A stretch of DNA of 47,801 nt from Bacteroidales bacterium (GTDB lineage: Bacteria; Bacteroidota; Bacteroidia; Bacteroidales; JAGONC01). A program made the position numbers and the translations under genes. This document shows, piece after piece, positions 16,501 through 24,574 of the stretch. Numbering within the stretch: the stretch's first letter is position 1; every line of letters starts with the position of its first letter. The notes beneath the pieces were generated by a model. It ran no database searches and was not told the origin of the DNA. It was given only the letters and a program-made list of their open reading frames with translations. The stretch spans positions 1 through 47,801 of the forward strand of contig JAQUQD010000017.1 in assembly GCA_028716265.1 (NCBI GenBank), read 5' to 3'.

Positions 16501-17783
16501 GGGAGGTCTTTGGACCCGGGTTCATTCATGACCAGTCCAATCCCGAACACTGGAAAAAGATCCATGGCGTTTCGGATTCGAAGATATGGGAGATCCGCAA
16601 CCAGCTCCGCAAGGAACTCATCGAGTACCTTCGTGAAAAGATGACCAGGGATCTGACACTCAGGCAGGAAAATCCCAAGCTGATCTTCCAGACGATCGAA
16701 ACCCTGAATGAACATACGCTGACGATAGGATTTGCCAGGCGTTTTGCCACTTATAAGAGGGCCCATCTGCTGTTTTCCAACCTGGAAAGGCTGGATGGCC
16801 TGATCAACAATCCTGACTTTCCCATACAGTTCATTTTTGCGGGGAAAGCGCATCCGCGTGACAAAGCCGGCCAGGACCTGATCAAGAGGATCATTGAAAT
16901 CTCCAAACGACCGGAATTCATTGGCAGGATCATCTTTCTGGAAAACTACGAGATTGAGCTGTCCAAAAAGCTTATCCCCGGCGTAGACATCTGGCTGAAT
17001 ACACCCACCCGCCCGATGGAGGCCTCAGGAACCAGCGGCGAGAAGGCGGTCATGAACGGCGTGGTCAACCTGAGCGTGCTGGACGGCTGGTGGGCCGAAG
17101 GTTACCGTCCCGAAGCGGGTTTTGCCATCCCCGAAGGCCGCATGTACCGGGATCAGCATTATCAGGATGAACTGGATGCTGAGATCATCTATAACCTGTT
17201 AGAGGATAAGATCATCCCCATGTTCTACAAGCGCAACGCCGAGAACACACCCGTGGAATGGATCCAGTACATAAAAAACACATTTTCCCTGATAGCGCCT
17301 CATTATACCATGAAGCGTATGTTAAATGATTATCAATCAATCTATTACAAGAAGTTACAAGACCGAACAAGAGAAATTATAAAGGATGACTACCAGCTGG
17401 CACGCCGTGTTGCTAAATGGAAACGGAAACTGGTCAGCAACTGGGATAACATTGAGGTGCTTGATGTGAAAGTCCCGGATCCCAGCATCAGCCCGCTGAA
17501 ACTTGGCGAGGTTTTTGAGGCAGAGGTCACACTCCTGATCCCTGAGATATCCTGTCATGACATTGGTGTGGAAGCATTGTTCGGACAAAAAGACAATGGG
17601 GAAGTGAAAAACATTCTCTGGGTCAAGGAGATGGAAATGAAGAAACTGGAAGACAACCGGGTACAGTATCGTTGCAGCTTCCAGCTGGACAGGGCAGGAG
17701 GATATGACTATATCTTCAGGATCTTCCCCAAAAGCGATCTGGTACCCCATAAACAATCGTTGCGTTTGGTGAAGTGGATATAA
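13554..17783 (+). CDS. Fusion of GT3-type glycogen synthase and GT35 alpha-glucan phosphorylase
   Basis: A 1409-residue two-enzyme fusion. The N-terminal part (about 1-545) resembles the eukaryote-type glycogen synthase family GT3: [19 protein letters not shown] at the start, [17 protein letters not shown], and the E-x7-E pair E434/E442 in [11 protein letters not shown]. The C-terminal part (about 570-1290) is the short alpha-glucan phosphorylase family: [46 protein letters not shown], and the PLP lysine K1164 in [11 protein letters not shown]. A beta-sandwich-like tail (about 1310-1409) resembles the domain seen in alpha-glucan-acting enzymes. One polypeptide thus carries both synthesis and phosphorolysis. 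The fusion is known from Bacteroidota. A TAGATTTG element at 13504-13511 has no good -33 partner. Confidence 0.93.
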   Translation: [1409 protein letters not shown]

Positions 17784-17821
17784 ACAGATCTGAAAACAGA
17801 ATATTAATTAACTTACTCATT

Positions 17822-18565
17822 ATGAATCTGTTAACTGGTAAGATTGCCATTATCACAGGTGCATCACGCGGAATCGGGCGTGCCATCGCCCTGGTTTTTG
17901 CTGGCGAGGGCGCCAATGTTGCCTTCACGGATCTGAGAAGGGACGCGAGCATGGAAAGTACGGAGAATGAGCTTATTCAGCTTGGTATAAAGGCCAGAGG
18001 ATACGCCTCCGACGCCGGTTCGTTCCAGGATTGCGAGAACCTGGTCAATGCCGTGATTCAGGATTTTGGAAAGGTTGACATCCTGGTCAACAATGCCGGC
18101 ATCGCACGGGACAACCTGCTCATGCGAATGTCGGAAAGCGACTGGGAAATGGTCCTTGTCGTGAACCTGAAATCCGTTTTCAATATGACCAAGGTTATCC
18201 AGCGCCATATGCTCAGGCAGCGGTCCGGCTCGATCATCAACATGAGCTCGATCGTCGGGATTCGTGGCAACGCAGGGCAGGCCAATTATTCTGCATCGAA
18301 GGCCGGGATGATCGGATTTACCAAATCGATTGCCCAGGAACTGGGGAGCAGGAACATCCGTTGCAATGCCATCGCCCCGGGCTTCATTGAATCAGAAATG
18401 ACCGCCCAGCTGCCTGCCGAAGCACGGGAAAACTGGCTCAGGAACATCCCGCTGAGGCGCCCCGGCACACCGCAGGACGTGGCGCATGCCGCCCTTTTCC
18501 TGGCTTCTGACCTGTCGGACTACATCACCGGACAGGTGATCCAGGTGTGCGGTGGAATGGCGTGA
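17822..18565 (+). CDS. fabG: 3-oxoacyl-[acyl-carrier-protein] reductase (SDR family)
   Basis: NADPH-dependent reduction of beta-ketoacyl-ACP in fatty-acid elongation. The start is placed at MNLLTGKIAIITG (ATG 17822), giving 247 residues, the family norm; an upstream in-frame ATG at 17774 overlaps the end of the preceding gene and adds 16 non-homologous residues. Motifs: TGASRGIG 12-19 (cofactor), NNAG 90-93, the catalytic S142 or S143, and Y156-x3-K160 in ANYSASKAG. The C-terminus DYITGQVIQVCGGMA is typical. It follows the glycogen fusion by 38 bp and may share its transcript, although the pathways are unrelated. Confidence 0.93.
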   Translation: MNLLTGKIAIITGASRGIGRAIALVFAGEGANVAFTDLRRDASMESTENELIQLGIKARGYASDAGSFQDCENLVNAVIQDFGKVDILVNNAGIARDNLLMRMSESDWEMVLVVNLKSVFNMTKVIQRHMLRQRSGSIINMSSIVGIRGNAGQANYSASKAGMIGFTKSIAQELGSRNIRCNAIAPGFIESEMTAQLPAEARENWLRNIPLRRPGTPQDVAHAALFLASDLSDYITGQVIQVCGGMA

Positions 18566-18575
18566 TGCGATGAAA

Positions 18576-18603
18576 TGAGAAAGGAGAGAGGAGAGAGGAG
18601 AAA
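18576..18603. repeat. Purine-rich 7-bp array
   Basis: TGAGAAA, GGAGAGA, GGAGAGA, GGAGAAA in exact 7-bp register just after fabG. Part of the window-wide set of period-7 arrays. Confidence 0.7.
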
Positions 18604-18636
18604 TGATTAAGCCATTAATTACCATGAATAACGCGA

Positions 18637-18671
18637 AGCACTCCGACTAACGTCGGGATAAACTTCGTGCT
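18637..18671. repeat. Palindromic hairpin element between fabG and the TapB-like gene
   Basis: AGCAC (18637-18641) pairs with GTGCT (18667-18671), and inside it CCGAC (18643-18647) pairs with GTCGG (18652-18656) around a TAAC loop. It may be a terminator or a REP-like interspersed palindrome. A second copy is not present in this window. Confidence 0.4.
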
Positions 18672-18707
18672 GAGCAAATGACAATAAATAACTAAAATCC
18701 ATACCCT

Positions 18708-19406
18708 ATGAAGACATTAAGTAATCTATTTCTTACAGCATTCCTGACAGCAAGCATCGGTTTTTCAGCTTTTTCCCAGGACTGTGATGCCTATTTCCCG
18801 ATGAAGGAAGGCGCTTACCTTGAGACCAGAAACTATGATGCAAAGGACAAGCTCCAGGGAATCTCCCGAATGACCGTCCTGCAAAAACAGACAGCAGGTC
18901 CCAGGGTCAGCGTGACGGTCGACGTCCGTAACCTGGATGATAAGGAAAAAGAGGTGATGAACACCACTATGGAAGTGTACTGCGAAAACGGGGTGTTCTA
19001 TATTGATATGAAAAAATTCCTCGATCAGCAGACCATGGAATCGTTCAAGGACATGGAAGTGGCTATGGAATCGGAGAACATGGAATTCCCGTCGAACCTG
19101 AGTCCCGGACAGACCCTGAAGGATGCGAAGATCACCGTGTCGGCGAGCAGCGGCGGAATGAAACTCTTCAGCATGAACGTGTGGATTACCAACCGCAAGG
19201 TGGAAGCGATCGAGGATATCACCACTCCAGCAGGGACCTTTTCATGCTATAAGATATCTTCGGATGTGGAAACTAAAATGATGATGAAGATCTCTGTCAA
19301 ATCGGTGGAATGGTATGCCAGGAACGTGGGCACAGTCCGCTCGGAATCCTATAATAATAAAGGCAAGCTGACCGGCTATACGCTGCTTACCGACTATAAG
19401 AACTAA
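18708..19406 (+). CDS. Secreted TapB/DUF3108-like protein of unknown function
   Basis: A 232-residue exported protein: signal peptide at 1-23 (hydrophobic FLTAFLTASIGFSAF, cut after SQ). The mature part starts DCDAYFPMKEGAYLETRNYD, with YDAKDKLQG, and ends WYARNVGTVRSESYNNKGKLTGYTLL. This repeats the layout of the TapB/DUF3108-like group common in Bacteroidota: a beta-rich domain in which a sample of ordinary polar strands ends in a WYA-x-GxG-x-VR segment. No catalytic residues are evident. Two Cys are present in the mature chain (near 26 and 91). The family assignment is from memory of sequence pattern and is moderate. Confidence 0.7.
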   Translation: MKTLSNLFLTAFLTASIGFSAFSQDCDAYFPMKEGAYLETRNYDAKDKLQGISRMTVLQKQTAGPRVSVTVDVRNLDDKEKEVMNTTMEVYCENGVFYIDMKKFLDQQTMESFKDMEVAMESENMEFPSNLSPGQTLKDAKITVSASSGGMKLFSMNVWITNRKVEAIEDITTPAGTFSCYKISSDVETKMMMKISVKSVEWYARNVGTVRSESYNNKGKLTGYTLLTDYKN

Positions 19407-19440
19407 GGATTGTCGTACCATAGCGTTAAAGGATCACTTA

Positions 19441-21537
19441 TTGAGTATTCGCATCGAATATCCCTTATGGTTCATCCTGTTATGCCTGCTGCTGGGTGCA
19501 GCGATGGCGATGTTGCTTTATTACAGGAACCGCCGCGATGACCTTCCGCAGTGGCTTGTCAGGCTGCTGGCGGTGCTGCGTTTTGTTTCAGTGTCACTTA
19601 TCAGCTTTCTTTTATTGTCCCCGCTGATACGGTCCGTTAACCGCACCTTTGAAAAACCGGTGATCATCCTGGCCCTGGATAACTCCCAATCGATACAGAT
19701 GGGCAGGGACTCTGCCTACTATCAGACAGAATACCGGCAGGCGATCGAAGAGCTGATCGGCGTCCTGAACAAGGAATACGACACCAGGATCTATACGGTT
19801 GGCGACAGGGTGGAGGCGGTTGATGACCTGTCATCCCCATTTTTGACCTTCGGCGATAAACAGACAGATCTGGCATCCCTGTTTAATGAAGTAGAATCCA
19901 ATTTCTCCAACCGGAACCTGGGTGCTGTCGTCCTGGCTTCCGACGGGATCTATAACCAGGGGATGAACCCTCTCTACAGCGCGCAGAAGATCCGGGCACC
20001 GATGTACACCATTGCCCTTGGCGATACCAGTGTACAGAAGGACGTCATTTTAAAAAAGGTCAACTATAACCGTATCGCTTACCTGGGAAATAAATTCCCG
20101 GTGGAGATCCTGGTGGGTGCCGATAAGTGTGCTGGCCAGAGAACCAGGCTGACGCTGAGCAGAGGTGATAGCGTCCTGTTTACCAAAAATATAGATCTGA
20201 CGGGTGATCTTTTCAGTGAGCGGTATTTGGCCGAATTGTACGCCGGCCAGACTGGACTGGTCCGCTACAGGGTATCACTCTCCGGCCTGGATGGTGAGAT
20301 CAGTTATGATAACAACTCATCCGATATCTTTATCGAAGTCCTGGATTCCCGGCAAAAGATCCTGATCCTTTACGAGGCACCGCATCCTGATATATCAGCA
20401 GTCAAGTCGGCCATCCAGACAAATTTTAACTATGAGGCAGAGGATTTCCAGGTTTCGGAATTCCCTGGCGAACTATCCAAATATAACCTTGTTATTCTTC
20501 ACCAGCTCCCGGCCCGCTCAGGAAACCATTCTCCGATCCTTGAAAAAATAAAGGAAAGTAACGTTCCGGTCCTTTGCATCCTTGGTGGGAAGACGGATTT
20601 TCAGGCGCTCAATCAGTTAAACCTGGGAATGACCGTACATCCTGCCGAGCAGATGGTGAATGAGGTCATACCGGCTGTCAATCCCGACTTCATGTTATTT
20701 CGTATAGACGATGATACAAAGATCCTACTCGAAAAATTTCCGCCTCTGGTGAGTCCTTTTGGAGAGTATCGTCTGCCTCCGACGGCCGACATCCTCTTTT
20801 ACCAGGTGATGGGAAAGGTAACTTCCACCGCTCCCCTGATTGTTTTTACCGGTACGGTCGACAGCAAGGCGGGGTTCATTGCGGGCGAAGGGATCTGGAA
20901 ATGGCGGTTGTACAACTTCGCTGAGAAGGAAAACCACAATGCTTTTAACCATCTGATCCTGAAAATGGTGCAGTATCTTGCCGTCAAAGAAGAAAAAGGA
21001 TTCTTCCGTGTGATCGCCAGGTCGTCCTATCGGGAGAATGAATCCATTGAACTTGAGGCGGAGGTTTACGACAGGAGTTATGAGCCCATCAATGACCCGG
21101 ATGTGGAGATCACCATCGAAAATGATAAGGGTACCCGTTTTCCTTACATCTTCGGAAGAAAAGGAACGGCCTATCACCTTTTAGTGGGTAACTTCCCACC
21201 GGGGAATTACACCTACCAGGCAAAAGTCAAGGCAGGCAATGACCTTTATGAAAAGTCGGGACAGTTTTCGGTTGAGTCAGTTAATATAGAGACCGTTGCC
21301 ACGCGGGCCGACCATGCCCTTCTTTATAACCTGGCTACACGTTATGGCGGCAAAATGATCTTCCCTGACCGGATAAGCGAACTGCCCAGCCTGCTTGAAG
21401 ATCGTGATGACGTACATACTCTGGTCTATACACGGAAGTCTTACAATGAATTCAACAATGTCATCTGGATACTGGCAGCCATTGTGGCTCTTTTATCCGC
21501 TGAATGGTTTCTCCGAAAATATAAAGGATCATATTGA
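19441..21537 (+). CDS. Membrane protein with a von Willebrand factor A-like domain
   Basis: The frame opens with TTG; the first in-frame ATG lies inside the first membrane helix, so TTG is preferred. Two membrane helices occupy about 7-28 and 38-66, and a third lies at the C-terminus (VIWILAAIVALLSAEWFL). In between, a VWA-like domain starts with the MIDAS motif ALDNSQSI (D80-x-S-x-S), typical of metal-dependent adhesion or scaffold domains. Later segments (KILILYEAPHPDISAVKSAI, near 310, and a beta-rich region near 520-620) match the large periplasmic part of Bacteroidota proteins of this type. It resembles BatA/BatB-linked membrane proteins, but no MoxR or Bat genes adjoin it. The role is unknown. 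Confidence 0.85.
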   Translation: MSIRIEYPLWFILLCLLLGAAMAMLLYYRNRRDDLPQWLVRLLAVLRFVSVSLISFLLLSPLIRSVNRTFEKPVIILALDNSQSIQMGRDSAYYQTEYRQAIEELIGVLNKEYDTRIYTVGDRVEAVDDLSSPFLTFGDKQTDLASLFNEVESNFSNRNLGAVVLASDGIYNQGMNPLYSAQKIRAPMYTIALGDTSVQKDVILKKVNYNRIAYLGNKFPVEILVGADKCAGQRTRLTLSRGDSVLFTKNIDLTGDLFSERYLAELYAGQTGLVRYRVSLSGLDGEISYDNNSSDIFIEVLDSRQKILILYEAPHPDISAVKSAIQTNFNYEAEDFQVSEFPGELSKYNLVILHQLPARSGNHSPILEKIKESNVPVLCILGGKTDFQALNQLNLGMTVHPAEQMVNEVIPAVNPDFMLFRIDDDTKILLEKFPPLVSPFGEYRLPPTADILFYQVMGKVTSTAPLIVFTGTVDSKAGFIAGEGIWKWRLYNFAEKENHNAFNHLILKMVQYLAVKEEKGFFRVIARSSYRENESIELEAEVYDRSYEPINDPDVEITIENDKGTRFPYIFGRKGTAYHLLVGNFPPGNYTYQAKVKAGNDLYEKSGQFSVESVNIETVATRADHALLYNLATRYGGKMIFPDRISELPSLLEDRDDVHTLVYTRKSYNEFNNVIWILAAIVALLSAEWFLRKYKGSY

Positions 21538-21574
21538 TCTGTAAACAGATCCATTCAGAATATCCTTGGTACCC

Positions 21575-22342
21575 ATGTTCTTCATCATCTCAAAAATAAC
21601 TTCTTATTTCCTTAGCCCGCTGTTCTGGATACTGGTTCTCGGGCTGGTCGCTTTCCTTCTCCGGAAACGGAGAGCCGGCAGATGGATCCTTCTTGCAGCT
21701 TTGATTCTGTTCTATCTTTTCTCAAACCGCTTTCTGCTGGATGAAGCCGTACGTGCATGGGAGTACCCTCTGACAAGCCAGTCCGATATTGGTTCAGGGT
21801 ACGACGCAGCGATCGTTCTCGGAGGCGGAGTGGTGAATTACGACAAGCAAGCCGGCCGGCTCATTTTCCGTGAGAATGCAGATAAGATCCTTCAGGCTGT
21901 CAGCCTCTACATGAATGGCAGGGTAGCGTACTTCATGTTGTCGGGTGGACCGGGTGATCTGTTCGTACGTGATCTTTACGAAGCATCCTATATGAGAACG
22001 TACCTGTTATCCATCGGCATCCCTGACTCGGTCATCCTGGTGGATTCCGTATCCCAGACTACCCGGGAGAACGCCCGTAACAGCGCTGAAATAATGTCAA
22101 GGGCCATTCCCGGCGCCCGGTGCCTTCTGGTCACCACTTCCCTCCACATGCCACGGTCCATGGGCTGCTTCCAAAAAGCCGGACTGGATGTGACACCTTT
22201 TCCGACGAACAAGCTGACCGGAAGAAGACGTACCGACTTTGAGCACCTGTTCATTCCGCAAACCGAATGTTTTATCTACTGGCGCAACCTACTCCATGAG
22301 GTGGTTGGCTACAGGGTGTACAAAATGAAAAAATACCTGTAA
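21575..22342 (+). CDS. YdcF/ElyC/SanA-family membrane protein (DUF218)
   Basis: A 255-residue protein with two N-terminal membrane helices (about 2-23 and 31-50) and a DUF218 domain (about 75-240). The domain has DAAIVLGGGVVNYDK, YFMLSGGPGD, SQTTRENARNSAEIM and the LVTTSLHMPRSMGCFQKAGLDV block. ElyC and SanA in enterobacteria affect envelope integrity and undecaprenyl-linked metabolism; the biochemical activity of the family is not settled. The ATG at 21575 is preferred to a TTG at 21566. It follows the VWA gene by 37 bp and is probably cotranscribed. Confidence 0.9.
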   Translation: MFFIISKITSYFLSPLFWILVLGLVAFLLRKRRAGRWILLAALILFYLFSNRFLLDEAVRAWEYPLTSQSDIGSGYDAAIVLGGGVVNYDKQAGRLIFRENADKILQAVSLYMNGRVAYFMLSGGPGDLFVRDLYEASYMRTYLLSIGIPDSVILVDSVSQTTRENARNSAEIMSRAIPGARCLLVTTSLHMPRSMGCFQKAGLDVTPFPTNKLTGRRRTDFEHLFIPQTECFIYWRNLLHEVVGYRVYKMKKYL

Positions 22343-22352
22343 CTTCTGAGTT

Positions 22353-22429
22353 CAAAAATCAAAAATCAAAGATCAAAAATCATAAATAAATCCGAAATCT
22401 CAAATATTGAATACTGAATCATAAATAAT
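22353..22429. repeat. Eleven-unit 7-bp array leading directly into the Ste24-type protease gene
   Basis: CAAAAAT, CAAAAAT, CAAAGAT, CAAAAAT, CATAAAT, then AAATCCG, AAATCTC, AAATATT, GAATACT, GAATCAT, AAATAAT, in unbroken 7-bp register, ending one base before the ATG at 22431. The array makes up nearly the whole gap. Confidence 0.85.
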
Positions 22430-22430
22430 C

Positions 22431-23687
22431 ATGGATCATGTAATACTCATAGTGATAATCGTTATCCTCGTGGTGGGCTACATCGTGGAGCGGATACTCG
22501 ATTACCTGAACAGCACCTACTGGAGCGATGAATTACCCGAAGAGCTGAAGGGGATCTACGATGCCGAAAAGTATAAAAAATCACAGGCATATCTTCGCGT
22601 CAAACAGCGCTTCTCCGTTTTGACCGATTCCGTGTCCCTTGCAGTGATGCTTCTGATGCTTCTTCTGGGAGGATTTGCGTGGCTTGACCAGGTTGTCAGG
22701 GAATGGACGACACATCCCATCCTGATGTCGCTTTGCTTCTTCGGCATACTTGGACTGGCATCGGATCTGCTGACGACTCCTTTTTCGGTTTACAGCACAT
22801 TTGTCATCGAAGAGCGTTTTGGATTCAACAAGACCACACCCAGGACATTCATTCTGGACAAGCTGAAAGGGTGGCTGCTAGGGGCGGTCATTGGAGGCGG
22901 GCTCCTTTCGCTCGTCATCTGGATCTATCTTTCGACCGGTCAATTTTTCTGGGTTCTCACCTGGATCACCATCAGTCTTTTCTCCGTTTTCATGACCATG
23001 TTCTACTCGACTCTGATCGTGCCCCTGTTCAATAAGCAAACTCCGCTGGCGCAAGGTGAATTGCGGAACGCAATCGAGCAGTTTGCAGAAAAGGTCATGT
23101 TCAGGCTGGACAATATCTTTGTGATCGACGGATCAAAGCGGTCGAGGAAGGCCAATGCCTATTTCAGCGGATTGGGAGCAAAAAAGCGGATCGTTCTGTA
23201 TGACACCCTGATCGCCGACCACAGTGTGGATGAGTTGGTGGCTGTGCTAGCGCATGAGGTGGGGCACTATAAAAAGAAGCACACCAGAACCGGCATCATC
23301 CTGTCGGTCATCCAAACAGGACTGATGCTCTACATTCTGTCCCTTTTTATCGGGAATCCCTTACTCTCGCAGGCACTGGGAGCTGAACTGGGAAGTTTTC
23401 ACATGGGTATCCTTGCCTTTGGCATGCTCTATAGTCCCATTTCCATGATCCTGGGGTTGGGCATGAATTACCTAAGCAGGAAGCATGAGTATGAGGCGGA
23501 TCGATTTGCAGGTGTGCAATTTAATGCGCGGTCGCTGCAGGAGGCTCTGAAGAAGCTGTCGGTCAATAACTTGTCGAATCTTCGCCCGCATCCGGCGTAT
23601 GTGTTCGTTTATTATTCCCATCCCCCGGTGCTGAAGCGGCTCCAGGCGCTGGAGGGGGTTGAATCGGCAGCCTGTCCCGAGGAATGA
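22431..23687 (+). CDS. M48-family zinc metalloprotease, Ste24/CAAX-prenyl-protease-1 type
   Basis: An integral membrane protease of 418 residues with about seven membrane helices: one at 3-18, others near 64-84, 96-116, 148-166, 172-198, 287-307 and 325-345. The zinc site is HEVGH (275-279) with the third ligand E353 in HEYEADRFA. The Ste24-specific segment YSTFVIEERFGFNKTTPRTF (about 121-140) and NAYFSGLGAKKRIVLYDTL (about 242-260) are present. Bacterial relatives probably take part in membrane-protein quality control, since prenylated CAAX substrates are not expected in bacteria. Start and end are both bounded by period-7 arrays. Confidence 0.93.
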   Translation: MDHVILIVIIVILVVGYIVERILDYLNSTYWSDELPEELKGIYDAEKYKKSQAYLRVKQRFSVLTDSVSLAVMLLMLLLGGFAWLDQVVREWTTHPILMSLCFFGILGLASDLLTTPFSVYSTFVIEERFGFNKTTPRTFILDKLKGWLLGAVIGGGLLSLVIWIYLSTGQFFWVLTWITISLFSVFMTMFYSTLIVPLFNKQTPLAQGELRNAIEQFAEKVMFRLDNIFVIDGSKRSRKANAYFSGLGAKKRIVLYDTLIADHSVDELVAVLAHEVGHYKKKHTRTGIILSVIQTGLMLYILSLFIGNPLLSQALGAELGSFHMGILAFGMLYSPISMILGLGMNYLSRKHEYEADRFAGVQFNARSLQEALKKLSVNNLSNLRPHPAYVFVYYSHPPVLKRLQALEGVESAACPEE

Positions 23688-23700
23688 AGTGACGAGGGAT

Positions 23701-23748
23701 CAGCAGTCAGCAGTCAGCAGTAAACAATTTGACAATTTAGCAATTTAG
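23701..23748. repeat. Composite array, copy 1: (CAGCAGT)3 followed by an 8-bp ACAAT array
   Basis: Three perfect CAGCAGT heptamers (23701-23721) are followed by 8-bp-period units TAAACAAT, TTGACAAT, TTAGCAAT, TTAG. The same composite, with the same order, occurs at 41009-41088 and, on the other strand, at 33159-33265. Confidence 0.85.
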
Positions 23749-23761
23749 ATTGCCTCGAGCC

Positions 23762-24574
23762 TCACAGATCCCTTTTCCGGATGAGCAGGTAGATTAGCAG
23801 GACAAAGATCCCCGCGTAAAGTAAAGCGATCGCGGAATCAAGGATGGACACATAATCCTGGAAGCGTATGCTTTGACCGTTGATCTCGGGGAGCGGGATT
23901 CGGGGAAAGTGCACCAGCCTTCCAAAAGCTTTCATCGGAAAAAATTTCACATACTCAGACGGTATCTTCCACCAGATTATGATCTGCTCGATCATGGTAT
24001 AGAACAGCAGCGTGATCACGGCCAATCCTGCCTTTTTCAGCAGGAATGCAATGAAAAAGGCGAATACCAGGTAAGTGAACACTTCAATGAAATATCCCAG
24101 AATGAACTGCAACCTGCTGCTGAAGATTTCGCCGATATCCACATCGTTTGAATGGATGAGGCCAAGGATCAGACCGATCAGGAAGATCAGCAAGGTGGCC
24201 GCGAGGCTGAAGATAAGGATGAAATACAGCTTGGAAAGGATGAATTCCTTCCTGCTGAGTCCGTTGATGATGTTCTGGCGGAGGGTTTTGTTTGAGAATT
24301 CGTTGCAGACAAAGAAAATGACGATGATTGCCAGGAAAAGGGTGAGAAAACCGGCCATATAGGTAAGGTTGTTCCAGACCCTGGGGAACTGGTACAAAGA
24401 GATCTTCAGTAGCGGAATGGGAGCTGATTTTCCGGCTTCCAGCAGGATCTTGTTGATGATCACCTGTGACACGATCAGGGTAAAAGTGAGCGACAGGGCA
24501 TAGAATCCGGCCAGCAACCAGAACGCACGGTAGGGGAGGATCTTTTTCAGTTCGATGCGGATAAGCCTGATCAT
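23762..24574 (-). CDS. ABC transporter permease (ABC-2 type)
   Basis: A 270-residue membrane protein with six predicted helices (near 17-36, 78-98, 127-146, 158-182, 187-203 and 243-263). It starts MIRLIRIELKKILPYRAFW, the usual N-terminus of ABC-2 permeases, and has the cytosolic loop NKTLRQNIINGLSRKEFILSK, seen in exporters of the antibiotic/lantibiotic type. It overlaps the upstream ATP-binding gene by four bases (ATGA), so they form one transporter. The substrate is unknown. Confidence 0.92.
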   Translation of the reverse strand: MIRLIRIELKKILPYRAFWLLAGFYALSLTFTLIVSQVIINKILLEAGKSAPIPLLKISLYQFPRVWNNLTYMAGFLTLFLAIIVIFFVCNEFSNKTLRQNIINGLSRKEFILSKLYFILIFSLAATLLIFLIGLILGLIHSNDVDIGEIFSSRLQFILGYFIEVFTYLVFAFFIAFLLKKAGLAVITLLFYTMIEQIIIWWKIPSEYVKFFPMKAFGRLVHFPRIPLPEINGQSIRFQDYVSILDSAIALLYAGIFVLLIYLLIRKRDL

